A stretch of DNA of 64,000 bases from JAFGXT01 sp963677165 (GTDB lineage Bacteria; Verrucomicrobiota; Lentisphaeria; Victivallales; SZUA-371). Positions 10,801 to 19,580 of this stretch are shown here, one piece after another. The first letter of the stretch is position 1. Each line of letters opens with the position of its first letter. The notes under the pieces are model-generated. The model saw only the letters and a program-made list of their open reading frames with translations, was not told the origin of the DNA and did not search any database. The position numbers and the translations under genes were made by a program. Location of the stretch: NCBI GenBank assembly GCA_963677165.2, contig CAXXSX010000002.1:4216001-4280000 (forward strand). The letters are read 5' to 3'.

Positions 10801-11160
10801 TTTCTGTCCGGGAATAATGAAACGTATATCGAGACTTTCAACATTCTCCATTGACTTCGAGTCCGATTCCTGAGGAGCGAGGGCCATATCGATTTCCATA
10901 TAGGTTCGAAAACCGATATAGAGGTTGTTATGGTCAAATTTCAACATGATTTCCTGTTGTTTTTCCCATTGTCGCAAATCGCCGGACACAAAGCTGAAGG
11001 TTGGCAGCATGGCGGCATCACTCCATTCGCCTGAAGTCAGTATACCATCAATTTTCGGAGTGGAACCGTTTGATACTCTTTGAAATAACATGACATTGCA
11101 TTTTTCGCCATAGGCTGAGAGAATGCATAAAAACAATGATATAATAAGCCATTTTTTCAT
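7846..11160 (-). CDS. secreted CBM9-like / DUF6067-like glycoside hydrolase
   Basis: This 1104-residue protein has a signal peptide (1-18). Residues 25-240 form a CBM9-like beta-sandwich (KIDGILTSGEWSDA, LYIGFRTY, WEGEIAIPWKSLG). A large beta region follows with GGDDRGCFFILPS, then a barrel with YIDMSGWRSCNN, HGCGYYDDNG and a C-terminal beta domain. The order resembles proteins annotated DUF6067, a putative glycosidase family. It is the last gene of the second LacI-GH130-prepilin series, 23 bp after the prepilin, occupying the place DUF4838 has in the first series. Confidence 0.72.
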   Translation of the reverse strand: MKKWLIISLFLCILSAYGEKCNVMLFQRVSNGSTPKIDGILTSGEWSDAAMLPTFSFVSGDLRQWEKQQEIMLKFDHNNLYIGFRTYMEIDMALAPQESDSKSMENVESLDIRFIIPGQKKWERFMVERGGQKFDQLIRGHKMDDPKEWNPEWTYRSRLLPQDFASWSIWEGEIAIPWKSLGMKYPDRATEIAAMFIRHLGNVNVSSSSGVRDISWNPVSNIWDLIFDAHYGTLMLEPDKPILRLKKLANYSRSVIAIQGQLVGPGATRGGRLDSAVWERNKPKHMFDYSKAEFSSDIINWQKTIKVSKAEPASGRLYIYDADGGPVFKYPFSTTILPAFSSKAIWNQQTDIVHFAGQTTVPFQNGDKIKYSLESAEGKTYIATTHCHSQSERFFDAELNANQIPDSTEFIAVAALYRNGNRAAVSQNRIKKEFPPWHKNVDTSLVTAPPPGWEKVKLDQKDSKIKFEICDHAYIFGSGPLPEQVQLHHTNFSNGAWHFTMVTANGPQKFSGPPPHITSNDDRGYSLTYTGSSPDLKLKADIRVEFDGLAYYRCRFIPKHGKVMVKELALSCPLRSAGLRYMNSSFHRSFASSERHALIGTAKLAQPQPEPEISINGGISVTGWKYTNSFNHFYWIGGDDRGCFFILPSQRNLSVNNRYNQVKDTPERFDFSLELVNRPTAWNKPIDYEFGFILAPTRQALNPSGLRRVGQFILGGIVDRTLTITDRIYTKDAHIASRFFQPDGEFNIPQNYFYGDMIASWIMRDVQDGNFLPDTKTQNEIKQEAVGIVSGHHGKPVLWYDALITPPQKAVQPYLDEWRTGPVTNLPADTYVTLVCASGDWPNAYLYGLKNRFKDGVRSVYIDMSGWRSCNNRLHGCGYYDDNGNLQPTLPFLAVREMFLKLQKAIKENDPDGIIVYHGSNIATLWADIHLNGESWQYAPNYRTLTPEFFQMTMFTPRQTGSRGYFFPALIYRHVPGALRSDVSQEDVIGLSLIHDSHCWNTHSIEIYGNYITTKPLLDFNVDAPDSKWLPYWRNPLSQYPKGPIAVSSWKRNNRELAILFNTSYKTAKIDITGSNIKDKLSNNSIEGEIKISSRGMRIIEFTP

Positions 11161-11183
11161 TAATTGAATCCAGATTGATTGTT

Positions 11184-11897
11184 TTATCTTGTGTATGAGG
11201 TTATTTTGTGATTTTTTGTGGATAGTGACACCGAATTGACTTGTTTGCGATTATCCAATATCAGATCAGCTAATTCTCTGGGCTGGGTCCTCAAAGCCCT
11301 GCCGTCAACACAGGAAACGTTGATCGTTTTATTATGCCATGGATAAGCGAATACATAGGTTCCTGCTCCTTGGGCGATTGTCCAGTTTCTATACTGCATC
11401 CTTTGGAATTCGTCCCCGTTATAACATATGGTTTCTGTTAAAAGTGGCAAACCTGGACGGACTTCACTTCCACTCATTCTAACTGTCCACGATGCAGGAC
11501 TGGAACCCACTATTATGTAATTTAAGGGCCAGCCATTGGTGGCCTCGCTGGAGGATTTCCAGGCATTCATGCCATAAATACTATTTACATTTTTGGGTGA
11601 ATAAGTTTTTCCATATGGGCATTTTAATGTTTTTGCAGAAGTTAGATAACCAGCATTTATCAACATTAGTCCCCACCCGTTCAGAGTGGCTGTGGAATGA
11701 TATACGAGCATCCGGTCGTTGTTATCTTCCGCATAATATCTAATATACAAATAGCTTTGTTTTAAATTATTTATACAAGAGATTGAACGTGATATTTCCC
11801 GGGCTTTGCCCATTGCTGGCAGCAGCAAGGCCGCGAGAATTGCGATGATAGCGATCACAACCAGAAGCTCGATGAGCGTGAATGGCTTTCTTTTCAT
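11184..11897 (-). CDS. prepilin-type N-terminal methylation domain protein
   Basis: This 237-residue protein has the FTLIELLVV pilin signal after MKRKP, an LLLPAMGKAREISRSISC stalk, and a C-terminal WHNKT...VDGR segment matching H-X9-DG. The residue before the mature F is Pro instead of Gly. It is paralogous in position and type to the gene at 2818-3525, but beyond the first 40 residues the sequences differ strongly, while the neighbouring GH130 and LacI pairs stayed similar. It lies 17 bp after GH130. Confidence 0.85.
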   Translation of the reverse strand: MKRKPFTLIELLVVIAIIAILAALLLPAMGKAREISRSISCINNLKQSYLYIRYYAEDNNDRMLVYHSTATLNGWGLMLINAGYLTSAKTLKCPYGKTYSPKNVNSIYGMNAWKSSSEATNGWPLNYIIVGSSPASWTVRMSGSEVRPGLPLLTETICYNGDEFQRMQYRNWTIAQGAGTYVFAYPWHNKTINVSCVDGRALRTQPRELADLILDNRKQVNSVSLSTKNHKITSYTR

Positions 11898-11914
11898 TGT
11901 TTTGTTTCTCCTTT

Positions 11915-12871
11915 TTAGCGGTTATAATTTGATACGTTCAAAACAAATTCATAATCACGGTAACAGGCTTCTATCAGGTCACTGAGTTTGGCTTCCGCCA
12001 GCCCGATGCAGGTATCTGCCGCCCCGTAATAAATTTTTACGGTTTCATCCGGTTCGACGATGGCATTGCAGGTGAATACCACATTGGCAACCCTGCCTTC
12101 GCGTTCGTAATGGGTTTCCGGGAACATTACCGGTGCCTTACTTCTGGCAATGACTTTCCAGGGGTCCTTATAATCCAGAATTGCGGCGAACAGGGAATAA
12201 AGAGAGCCGTCGCAGGAAGGCGAAACCCCATGATAAATACACAGCCAGCCCTGATCGATTTTTATCAGCGGAGCCCCGCCGCCCAGCTTCAGATGATCCC
12301 AGTGACAGGGGCGGGCGGTCATGACCGGACGCTGTTCTCCCCAGTAAATCATATCCTGAGAGAAGCTCATCCACATATCACAGGGGGACGTTTCTCCGCC
12401 GCCGAACGGGCGTTCAAGACGGCAGTAACGTCCATTTACTTTTTCGGGAAACAGCACGCCGTTGCGGTTGTTGATCTCCGAACAAATCGAGACTCGTTCA
12501 AACCGTTTGAAATCGGTGGTTTTAACAATTCCCAGCCGGGTACCGAGTTTATTGTTGTGGCTGCCGTACATGATGAAAAACTCATTGCCGATCTGAGTGA
12601 TTCGGGGGTCATATACGCCGTTCTCTTCCCACCAGTCATAGGCCTTCGGCCATTCGACCGGGGCAGGGTCAAACTTGAAGTCGTAACCGTTACGGCTCCT
12701 GGCGATATGAAAAATTATCCCTCCCTCCGGATGAAATACATCTACCAGCATAATATACTCGTAACCAAACTTTACCGCGCCGGGATTGAGTACATAATAC
12801 GCTTTGTATGGTAACATGTCAGCGGTAAGAACCGGATTCTTATCGTATCTGACGAATACATCTTGATTCAT
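11915..12871 (-). CDS. GH130 family glycosidase/phosphorylase (copy 2)
   Basis: This 318-residue cytoplasmic GH130 protein is nearly identical in sequence to the one at 3550-4500. The same motifs are present: RYDKNPVLT, YDPRI with the catalytic Asp, GGETSP, KLGGGAP and WLCIYHGV. It has two extra C-terminal residues. It presumably processes the same mannoside product as copy 1. It follows LacI copy 2 by 20 bp and precedes the prepilin by 17 bp. Confidence 0.88.
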   Translation of the reverse strand: MNQDVFVRYDKNPVLTADMLPYKAYYVLNPGAVKFGYEYIMLVDVFHPEGGIIFHIARSRNGYDFKFDPAPVEWPKAYDWWEENGVYDPRITQIGNEFFIMYGSHNNKLGTRLGIVKTTDFKRFERVSICSEINNRNGVLFPEKVNGRYCRLERPFGGGETSPCDMWMSFSQDMIYWGEQRPVMTARPCHWDHLKLGGGAPLIKIDQGWLCIYHGVSPSCDGSLYSLFAAILDYKDPWKVIARSKAPVMFPETHYEREGRVANVVFTCNAIVEPDETVKIYYGAADTCIGLAEAKLSDLIEACYRDYEFVLNVSNYNR

Positions 12872-12891
12872 TTTTTTACCTTCTATTTCTA

Positions 12892-13914
12892 CTATGCTGA
12901 TTCACGGGAAATCAGCGTTGGTTTTATAATTACTTTCCGTTCTTCCGGCGGTATTTCCCGCCCTTCGATTTGCGCTGTCATCATATCAACCAGATGAACT
13001 GCCACCTGATCATTGTGCTGTTCAAATGTGGTAATACTGGGACGGACCAGAGTTGCAACGTCAAGATTGTCGCAACCGATTACCGCAATTTGTTTTGGAA
13101 TTTCTATTTGCATTTCCTGCAAACAGTTAATTGCGACCGCAGCCATATAATCATTCACGCAAATAATCGCATCGACTTTAGTGTCAACTAGTTTTTTTAT
13201 CAGGGGGTGTCCTGCTTCAACCGATTTCAGTTGTTGATGAGAAACACTGACAATTAATTGAGGGTCTATTTTCATGCCGTTACTCAGTAGTGCGTTTTGA
13301 TATCCGGATTGGCATATGTCCATTGTCGGGTTACAATAAAAATCATATGTACGAAATAGTCCGATTCTTCTGCGACCTTTTTGATAAAGAAGATTTACCG
13401 CTTGTCTGAAGTTTGAGGCAATGTCAATCGAAACACAGTAGGCATCGGGAATTCCTTCCGGCTGTTCGAAGAATACGGTTTTATTCTTCTTTAAAAAGAA
13501 TTCGGCAATCTTATGTGAACTGTCCGGATAATTGTGCGCCATGCAGATTAGTCCATCGACTCCGTAATCGGAAAAAAACTCGGCATATTCCTGTATCTTT
13601 TTTACGTCATTATGGGCTTGCCCCAGCATGAAACGGTAACCTTTTTCCGCTGCATAGAGTTCCATTTGAGATAACCGGTCATGATATATCTGAGGAGCTG
13701 TGGTGTCCATTACCACACCAATGATTTTACTTTTTTTGCCGGCAAGTTTCCGCGCTACCAGATTGGGACGATAGCCCAAACGTTCAGCGATTTGCCTGAT
13801 CTTCGCTGCCGTTTCCGGTGAGGCCTTAATGCGGCCCTTGCTCTTATTCAATACTGCCGATACTACCGGTTCCGATACTCCGGCTTCCCGGCTGATGTCT
13901 TTCATTGTCGCCAT
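12892..13914 (-). CDS. LacI family transcriptional regulator (copy 2)
   Basis: This 340-residue regulator has an N-terminal helix-turn-helix (SREAGVSEPVVSAVLN) and a LacI/RbsB effector fold. Long stretches of the effector domain (around residues 55-150) match the regulator at 4521-5555 almost exactly, but the recognition helix is different. A perfect 26-bp palindrome with a different arm from copy 1's operators lies 20 bp upstream. It heads the GH130-prepilin-CBM9/DUF6067 series and is likely autoregulatory. Confidence 0.9.
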   Translation of the reverse strand: MATMKDISREAGVSEPVVSAVLNKSKGRIKASPETAAKIRQIAERLGYRPNLVARKLAGKKSKIIGVVMDTTAPQIYHDRLSQMELYAAEKGYRFMLGQAHNDVKKIQEYAEFFSDYGVDGLICMAHNYPDSSHKIAEFFLKKNKTVFFEQPEGIPDAYCVSIDIASNFRQAVNLLYQKGRRRIGLFRTYDFYCNPTMDICQSGYQNALLSNGMKIDPQLIVSVSHQQLKSVEAGHPLIKKLVDTKVDAIICVNDYMAAVAINCLQEMQIEIPKQIAVIGCDNLDVATLVRPSITTFEQHNDQVAVHLVDMMTAQIEGREIPPEERKVIIKPTLISRESA

Positions 13915-13934
13915 ATTTTATCCCGAAATTAATT

Positions 13935-13960
13935 AATTTAATTAAGCGCTTAATTAAATT
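13935..13960 (-). promoter_or_regulatory. 26-bp perfect palindrome, LacI operator
   Basis: The left arm AATTTAATTAAGC is followed directly by its exact reverse complement, centred on the GC/GC of AAGCGCTT. It is 20 bp upstream of the LacI copy 2 start. Compared with the copy 1 site, the GCGC centre is shared but the flanks change from TATA to TTAA. I infer binding by the adjacent LacI protein. Confidence 0.75.
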
Positions 13961-14050
13961 ATAATCCAATCATAAAATAATGTCAAGAGGAGGCAACGAA
14001 AAACGAGAAAAATATTGAAAATATTGAAAATGGAGGAGAGAAGTGATAAA

Positions 14051-14083
14051 ACCATAGCCTGACTTGAGAGTTTAGGCTATGGT
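14051..14083 (-). terminator. terminator of the sialidase-kinase operon
   Basis: There is a perfect 10-bp stem, ACCATAGCCT/AGGCTATGGT, with a 13-nt loop. On the minus strand it is followed by TTTAT. It begins about 25 bp after the stop of the kinase at 14108. Confidence 0.6.
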
Positions 14084-14107
14084 AAAAACAATATAGTAGG
14101 TGGGGGA

Positions 14108-15205
14108 TCAGCGTTTTACGCGCCCGGAGGCATCGCCGCTCGTCAGGGTGATGACTTCGTTTCTGGTTACGTAATTGAAATCGCCTTTGATGGAATGCTT
14201 CAGGCAGCTTGCCGCTACCGCGAATGCGATAGCTTGCTGCGGTTGGTTGTAATCTTCGCTGTATAAGGCGTGAATTAGGCCGCCGCCGAATGAATCACCG
14301 CCGCCGACACGGTCAACGATATTACGGATTTCATACGGAGAATAATTGCCATCGGAATCAAGTGGAGCAAAGAACGCTTCATCCTGTTTGCGGTCGTATA
14401 ACATTGCGCCCCAGTTGTTATGGGTGGCGGAAATACTTTCGCGCAAGGTTATCGCCACTTGTGATACATTGTCAAAACGCTGGATGATCTTTTTTGCGAC
14501 GCCCATATAACCGTCGGCATTGATTTTGCCGCTGGTGATGGACGTGTTGTCTGCCTTAATGCCGAAAACATCAGCGGCGTCTTCCTCATTGGCAATCACG
14601 ATATCGACGTAAGGCATTAAATTGCTCATACAGTGCTCCGCCAACGCATTCTTTTTCATTTCCGGATGCCAGTTCCAGAGTTTTTTGCGGTAGTTTAAAT
14701 CGCAGGAAACCTTTGCGTCCATAGTTTTGGCTTTTTTGATCAGTTCAAGCGTAGACAAGTAGGCTTTTTCGCTCAGGGCAGGGGTGATGCCGGTAACGTG
14801 TACGTGGGCGACTCCCTGCAAAGCGGCATTGAAATCATATTCTTCCGGGCTGGTCATTGAAATTGCGGAGTATTCACGATCGTATACTACGTTTGACGCA
14901 CGCTGATTGGCTCCGGTTTCCACATAGTAGACCCCGAGCCTGGAATTTGTTTTCAACGGTATGTTTGAGACATCAACTCCGAGTCCGCGCATCTGTGCCA
15001 GAACACTTTCGGCGATTGGATTGTCGGGCAGGGCGGTCAGATATACCGCTGGTGAACCGAACATGCTTACCGAAGCGCATACATTTGCTTCGCCCCCGCC
15101 GAAAGTAGCGTCGAGACTTCCCGGCAAGCATTGTCTGAGGCGTTTGAATTCCGGTGGACACAACCGCAGCATTACTTCTCCAAATCCTAGAATCTTTCCA
15201 TTCAT
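14108..15205 (-). CDS. PfkB family sugar kinase, KDG-kinase-like
   Basis: This 365-residue ribokinase-superfamily protein has the N-terminal FGGGEANVC substrate loop and the C-terminal VGGGDSFGGG anion-hole motif with catalytic Asp304. The similarity pattern points to 2-keto-3-deoxygluconate kinase, which phosphorylates KDG to KDPG in uronate breakdown, although other ketose substrates are possible. Its ATG shares one base with the TAA of the preceding sialidase gene (TAATG), implying translational coupling. Together they form a two-gene operon facing away from an AraC regulator. Confidence 0.82.
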   Translation of the reverse strand: MNGKILGFGEVMLRLCPPEFKRLRQCLPGSLDATFGGGEANVCASVSMFGSPAVYLTALPDNPIAESVLAQMRGLGVDVSNIPLKTNSRLGVYYVETGANQRASNVVYDREYSAISMTSPEEYDFNAALQGVAHVHVTGITPALSEKAYLSTLELIKKAKTMDAKVSCDLNYRKKLWNWHPEMKKNALAEHCMSNLMPYVDIVIANEEDAADVFGIKADNTSITSGKINADGYMGVAKKIIQRFDNVSQVAITLRESISATHNNWGAMLYDRKQDEAFFAPLDSDGNYSPYEIRNIVDRVGGGDSFGGGLIHALYSEDYNQPQQAIAFAVAASCLKHSIKGDFNYVTRNEVITLTSGDASGRVKR

Positions 15206-16341
15206 TATTTATTCTCCGTATTATGTTTATCAATACCACCGGAGTGGTTTATCAGCATCTTTAATTTAGACTCCGGGGAGACTAGCTTTCCGGCAAGTAC
15301 GTCTTCTTCGGTGAATTTTGCCATGAGGATATCACCTTCCTTGGTTCTTTCATAATCGTAGATGATTATAATATTGCCGTCAGCGTCCTGACAGCCGTCA
15401 GGATACGATACGCCGTCGCGCTCATCAAGTAGCAGGCCGTCCGACCATGTTTTGCCGTCGTCATCGGAAATGAAGGCGGTCAGGTTGTTACGACAGCGCC
15501 AGGTTTGTTGTTGCCAGTTCGACGGCGTTTCGTGCTTATGGTTTATCAGAATGAGACGTCCTGATTTTAGACGACGAATATAAAAACGGGAGTTAGGACC
15601 GCTGATTCCGGAATCCTGGCCGGGGGACCAGTTCCAGCCCATATCGGTTGAGAAGCTTTCTCCGATGCCGTAATTGGCTCTGGTAAGAATCCAGAGTCGT
15701 TTATCTTTTAACTCCACGATATGATGTTCGTCAAAACAGCGGTTGGGAATATCCGCGCCGCCGCGCAGGTAAAAAGTTTTTCCGCCGTCTGTTGATACCG
15801 TGATATTAGAGTAACATTCACGCCCCAGGTGACTAGGAGCGGCAACTCCACCGAGATTACCTTTCCAGATTGCGGTTGGAAAAGCCCAGGTGCCGTCTGA
15901 CAATACAACGGGCTTGTTCATCATGATCCCATTAGCAATTCTAACCGGTTCAGACCATTCCGGCAAACCCGATTCCAGATCCGAACATTCTGACATCCAT
16001 ACACCGTCAATTCCATTGGTTACAATACCATCACGTGGACTCCAGGTCTGAGCCCAGAACCAACGCAGTACGCCGTCCGGTCCAATCCAGAGAGTCGGGT
16101 CGAATGCGCGGTTATGGCCGGGGGGATCGACAACCGCAACGGCATCGCTCCAGGTGTTGCCTCCGTCGGTACTGGTAACAAGAACAGCGAAGTTGTTGGG
16201 ACCTTCCGTTAAGCCTCCGGAGTACCAGGTTGCCCAAAGGCGTCCTTTCGGAGTTACTTCGATTCCGGGAATTCCCTGAAACAATCTGGATGCAGTCATA
16301 TGTTTCGGGAGCGGCTGAGTGTTTACACTGACTTGAACCAT
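15205..16341 (-). CDS. sialidase-like BNR/Asp-box propeller protein
   Basis: This 378-residue protein has four Asp-box-like turns (STDGGNTW, STDGGKTF, STDMGWNW, SDDDGKTW), as in six-bladed sialidase propellers. An FRIP-like RLFQGIPGIEV stretch near the N-terminus suits the catalytic-Arg region. No signal peptide is visible, so it would act inside the cell on imported sugars. Pairing with a KDG-type kinase suggests that an acidic sugar is released and phosphorylated, though not necessarily sialic acid. Related families include unsaturated-uronate and rhamnose-active propellers. Confidence 0.75.
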   Translation of the reverse strand: MVQVSVNTQPLPKHMTASRLFQGIPGIEVTPKGRLWATWYSGGLTEGPNNFAVLVTSTDGGNTWSDAVAVVDPPGHNRAFDPTLWIGPDGVLRWFWAQTWSPRDGIVTNGIDGVWMSECSDLESGLPEWSEPVRIANGIMMNKPVVLSDGTWAFPTAIWKGNLGGVAAPSHLGRECYSNITVSTDGGKTFYLRGGADIPNRCFDEHHIVELKDKRLWILTRANYGIGESFSTDMGWNWSPGQDSGISGPNSRFYIRRLKSGRLILINHKHETPSNWQQQTWRCRNNLTAFISDDDGKTWSDGLLLDERDGVSYPDGCQDADGNIIIIYDYERTKEGDILMAKFTEEDVLAGKLVSPESKLKMLINHSGGIDKHNTENK

Positions 16342-16457
16342 TTTACTTTTTTCTCCATTATATTTTGAGTTAATATACTTATTATATAATATCTGACTTG
16401 AATTTTAAATATGCATGAGTTACAATCTGTATGCATAATGTAAACAAGAGGGCGCTT

Positions 16458-17321
16458 ATGGGAAATCGTGCTGTAATTCTTTCGGGGCTTGCTGCCGCAC
16501 GGAAACTTCCGTTTGGGCAGATGTATTTTGCCATGACTTGTGAGCCTCCGCCGACATCCGGTTTGTCATACTCTCCATTCTCACGTTTGATTGTTATTCT
16601 TGATGGACATAAGAAGGCTGAACTGCCTTTACTGACAGGGCGAAAGCTTCTTGAGCTAAACAAAGGCGATGTTATATATTGTTTGCCGGGAAGCTGGGAA
16701 AATCAGGATTGGCGCGGAAATTATCGAATGATGTGTGTCGTGCCACGCCATGATTTTTTACGGGTGTCGTTGTATGAACGGAACGATTTCGAGGATCGCT
16801 CCTGGCCGGAACCGTATTTCATCCATACCGGACTGCCGTACAGCGATGTCATGCGCAATACGATCAAGGCGCTAAACGCTTCGGCGGAGATCGGGGACCG
16901 AGTTGTAATTGATGATTTATGCAAAGCGTTGCTGGGATTGGCCGAGGCGGAATGCCGTCGAAAAATGAGTTCTCACGCCCGGCCCGAACAATTATTTAAT
17001 CGTATTCGCAACTGGGTGGATAAGAGCTTTCAGGAAGACATAAGCCGTGAACTTGCGGCAAAAGTATTTAATATCAGTCCGGGGTACGTCTCAATGTTGT
17101 TTAAGAAATGTTCCGGCATATCGTTTCAGAATTATCTAACCCAGTGCCGTATGGATAGCGCAAGAAAGCTTCTGAAAGAAACCGGGCTCACGGTTTATCA
17201 GGTGGCTGACTGTTCCGGTTATCGCAACTACGTACATTTTGTCCGGCGCTTTCGTGAGATTAATGGAATGACGCCGGGCGAATTCCGTGAGAAACTTAAT
17301 GATTTACAGTCGGATGGCTAA
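16458..17321 (+). CDS. AraC family transcriptional regulator
   Basis: The ATG at 16458 is chosen over one at 16431 because AGAGGG lies 7 nt before it. The product is about 287 residues: an N-terminal cupin-like sensor domain (about 1-150) and a C-terminal pair of helix-turn-helices (AAKVFNISPGYVSMLFKK and VADCSGYRNYVHFVRRFRE) typical of AraC/XylS. It is divergent from the sialidase-kinase operon with a spacer of about 115 bp, so it most likely controls that operon. Confidence 0.87.
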   Translation: MGNRAVILSGLAAARKLPFGQMYFAMTCEPPPTSGLSYSPFSRLIVILDGHKKAELPLLTGRKLLELNKGDVIYCLPGSWENQDWRGNYRMMCVVPRHDFLRVSLYERNDFEDRSWPEPYFIHTGLPYSDVMRNTIKALNASAEIGDRVVIDDLCKALLGLAEAECRRKMSSHARPEQLFNRIRNWVDKSFQEDISRELAAKVFNISPGYVSMLFKKCSGISFQNYLTQCRMDSARKLLKETGLTVYQVADCSGYRNYVHFVRRFREINGMTPGEFREKLNDLQSDG

Positions 17322-17383
17322 TTTCTACCTTCCAGCAGACAAATGAGCCATTTATATGTGCCCTTCTTAGGAAGTGCTTTTGA

Positions 17384-18754
17384 TCAAAAATACAATATAC
17401 CTGATTTCGGCAGGATTTGTTCCCAGAGAAAATTGCTACCACGTTCATCGTAACGACTCAAATATACCTTCGATATTTGATCTTCTGAGATATTGATCTT
17501 TGCTGGAATGGGTGGATTGAATAATATGGCCTTGTTGCATGTTATAAAAGTTTTCAGCTTTGAATAATTTGCGGAGCCATAGATTATGATTTTAGTTATG
17601 GGGTGTCCTTTTTGGACCCTTTTGAAATCTTCTGTTGTGTTTTGAATATCGACAATGAATGAGCTGTCGGGAAACTGCTTTCTAATAGAATAAATCTGTT
17701 CTTTCTGGTTATCCCGGTTAAAATCCAGCAGCATTAGATTGCAGGAAGGTGATTTTCTTTCCTCTACTTTTATGATCCCTTTATCTAATAAAGATATCTG
17801 AGCTGTTTTTAGGGATGGGGAAAACACGTAGCAGCCGGATATCGTTAATATTAGCACTGCTCCTGTAAATGAGGCAAAACCCATTGGAAAAGGTTTTATT
17901 AAAGAATTTACTTGTTTTCTGTTTTTGGAAATGTATGGGAGCAGAGCAGCAAAACAACTTAGCCACATAATTAGTAATAGATATTGCAAGTTATTATTCA
18001 ATGTGTCAAACGACAGGCTGATATCGAAACATGTTGACAGCATTGCAGAAATTGCACCTGAAACAATTACTGCCATAGCACAGATTAAAATATTTTTATG
18101 CTTGATATCCTTGTTTAGAAGCCATAATCCGGCTCCACTAATTGCAGCCAGAATAAAAAATGTTATGAGCGACACTACAATACCTTGCTCGACTGCGTAT
18201 GTAACAAAGCTGTTCACCATGGTGCGGTAGGCCAGATAGCTTTCCGGCGGCAGATAAAACAGAGTATAAATCTTACCGGACAGTCCGGTGCCGGTTCCCT
18301 GCGGCATATTGCGCAGCATATGTAGTCCGCCTGACCACACATCAAACCGGTTTGTCATTGCCTTATCGGGAGCAACAAAGCTTTTGATGATTCTTGTGGC
18401 AAAACCGGAATAAATCATTATTCCGATAAGCCCCAGCAATGAAACTCCGTAAATATAACAGGTCTTGCGTTTGGGAAGTGAAAATCTTTGTTTTTGGATG
18501 AAAAGGTGCCGGCTGCTGGCAAAAAACAGGGCTGATACTGCTAAAGCCAGCAAACCGGCACGAGAATAGGTATAAAACAGTGCTGCATACAACGTACATT
18601 CCAGTAGTAATACGGGATATTTAATGAACGGTTTATTGGATTCGAGCCGTATTGTCCAGAGAATCGGCAACAGCATAGTAATCAAGGCAGCGGCGTGGTT
18701 GGGATTGTCGAATCCGAAACCATATCTGACCATACCGTTATAAGTGAATTCCAT
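17384..18754 (-). CDS. O-antigen ligase/polymerase-like membrane protein, short N-terminus
   Basis: This 456-residue multi-pass protein carries Wzy/WaaL family signatures: GFGFDNPNHAAAL at the start, TYSRAGLLAL, and NRFDVWSGGLHML with GTGTGLSG in the periplasmic loop. Eight or so hydrophobic segments end near residue 310. About 140 soluble residues then follow that I do not recognise. Family members usually have several helices before the NPN motif. Here an in-frame stop at 18761-18763 forbids a longer start. It begins 1 bp after the esterase-like gene, forming an operon for surface glycan assembly or modification (inference). Confidence 0.7.
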   Translation of the reverse strand: MEFTYNGMVRYGFGFDNPNHAAALITMLLPILWTIRLESNKPFIKYPVLLLECTLYAALFYTYSRAGLLALAVSALFFASSRHLFIQKQRFSLPKRKTCYIYGVSLLGLIGIMIYSGFATRIIKSFVAPDKAMTNRFDVWSGGLHMLRNMPQGTGTGLSGKIYTLFYLPPESYLAYRTMVNSFVTYAVEQGIVVSLITFFILAAISGAGLWLLNKDIKHKNILICAMAVIVSGAISAMLSTCFDISLSFDTLNNNLQYLLLIMWLSCFAALLPYISKNRKQVNSLIKPFPMGFASFTGAVLILTISGCYVFSPSLKTAQISLLDKGIIKVEERKSPSCNLMLLDFNRDNQKEQIYSIRKQFPDSSFIVDIQNTTEDFKRVQKGHPITKIIIYGSANYSKLKTFITCNKAILFNPPIPAKINISEDQISKVYLSRYDERGSNFLWEQILPKSGILYF

Positions 18755-18755
18755 G

Positions 18756-19580
18756 TTAGTTTATGCCTTCTTTCCAGAGCTTTACGGTTTTGAGTGAATA
18801 AAACGTACTGCTATAGTCTACTTCCATTTTTCGGCGATTTTCTGCCGTATTGACGTAATATTGCCGGGTCTGATCATCGCCGATGTATTTGATGTGGGGA
18901 TTAGGTTGTAACTGTGCCTCGAAAAATGACCTTGCCAGTTGCAACGCCTCGCGATTTAGTTCATGTCCGGTATCGTAAGAACGCCAGATTACCGAAGCTC
19001 CGTTGTCTCGCCAGCGCTGAACCGAACTCCAGCTGAGTTCATATCTGCCAGTATCATTTTTTCCGCAAGTTACCAGTGTCGGAACATGATTCGACAATTC
19101 CTCGGGCTTAAACCAGACTCCGCAGGCATGAAGACCCCACGCCGCGACCAGTTTCGGTTTCCAGGCATAGAACTGAGCTACACATTGTGCTCCGGCTGAA
19201 TAACCGTAATAAAATAGTTTTGAATTTGCCGGTATAGAATATTGTCGCCTTATCTGAGAGACAGCTTCAAGCAAGGCACTACCTGACCACTTTTCCGGTT
19301 GCCAGTATTCATTATCTTTAAACCATGGAGAAAGCAGAATGATTCCATAGTGATCTGCCAGTTTATTGAAGTTGAAAGTCCTGATTGTTCTATCACCCGG
19401 CCAGTTGCGTCCGCCGAATAAAACCATGATCCGTTTCGGCTTACTGTCTTTGGGTAGCCGGTATGAAAACTTCAATTTCCGGTTATGTTCTGCCGGAGTG
19501 GATATTTCAAGCGTTTTGAATGTTTCGGCCGATAGTATTCCGCTTATCAGTAAAAGTGTAATTATTAAGAAGTTCTTCAT
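18756..19580 (-). CDS. secreted alpha/beta-hydrolase, esterase-like
   Basis: This 274-residue protein has a signal peptide (1-18) and an esterase-like alpha/beta fold. The likely triad is Ser128 in GYSAG, Asp176 in GKNDTGRY and His206 in TGHEL. The LFGGRNW stretch forms the oxyanion strand. It is related to feruloyl/acetyl-xylan-esterase-type serine hydrolases. Its ATG overlaps the stop of the upstream paralogue (ATGA). Next to an O-antigen-ligase-like gene it may deacylate or modify an exported glycan. The substrate is unknown. Confidence 0.75.
   Translation of the reverse strand: MKNFLIITLLLISGILSAETFKTLEISTPAEHNRKLKFSYRLPKDSKPKRIMVLFGGRNWPGDRTIRTFNFNKLADHYGIILLSPWFKDNEYWQPEKWSGSALLEAVSQIRRQYSIPANSKLFYYGYSAGAQCVAQFYAWKPKLVAAWGLHACGVWFKPEELSNHVPTLVTCGKNDTGRYELSWSSVQRWRDNGASVIWRSYDTGHELNREALQLARSFFEAQLQPNPHIKYIGDDQTRQYYVNTAENRRKMEVDYSSTFYSLKTVKLWKEGIN

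Noticed and set aside
12110..12814. A 234-codon plus-strand open frame opposite GH130 copy 2
   Set aside because: It is antisense to a clear GH130 gene. The corresponding frame opposite copy 1 is interrupted, so it is not under selection.
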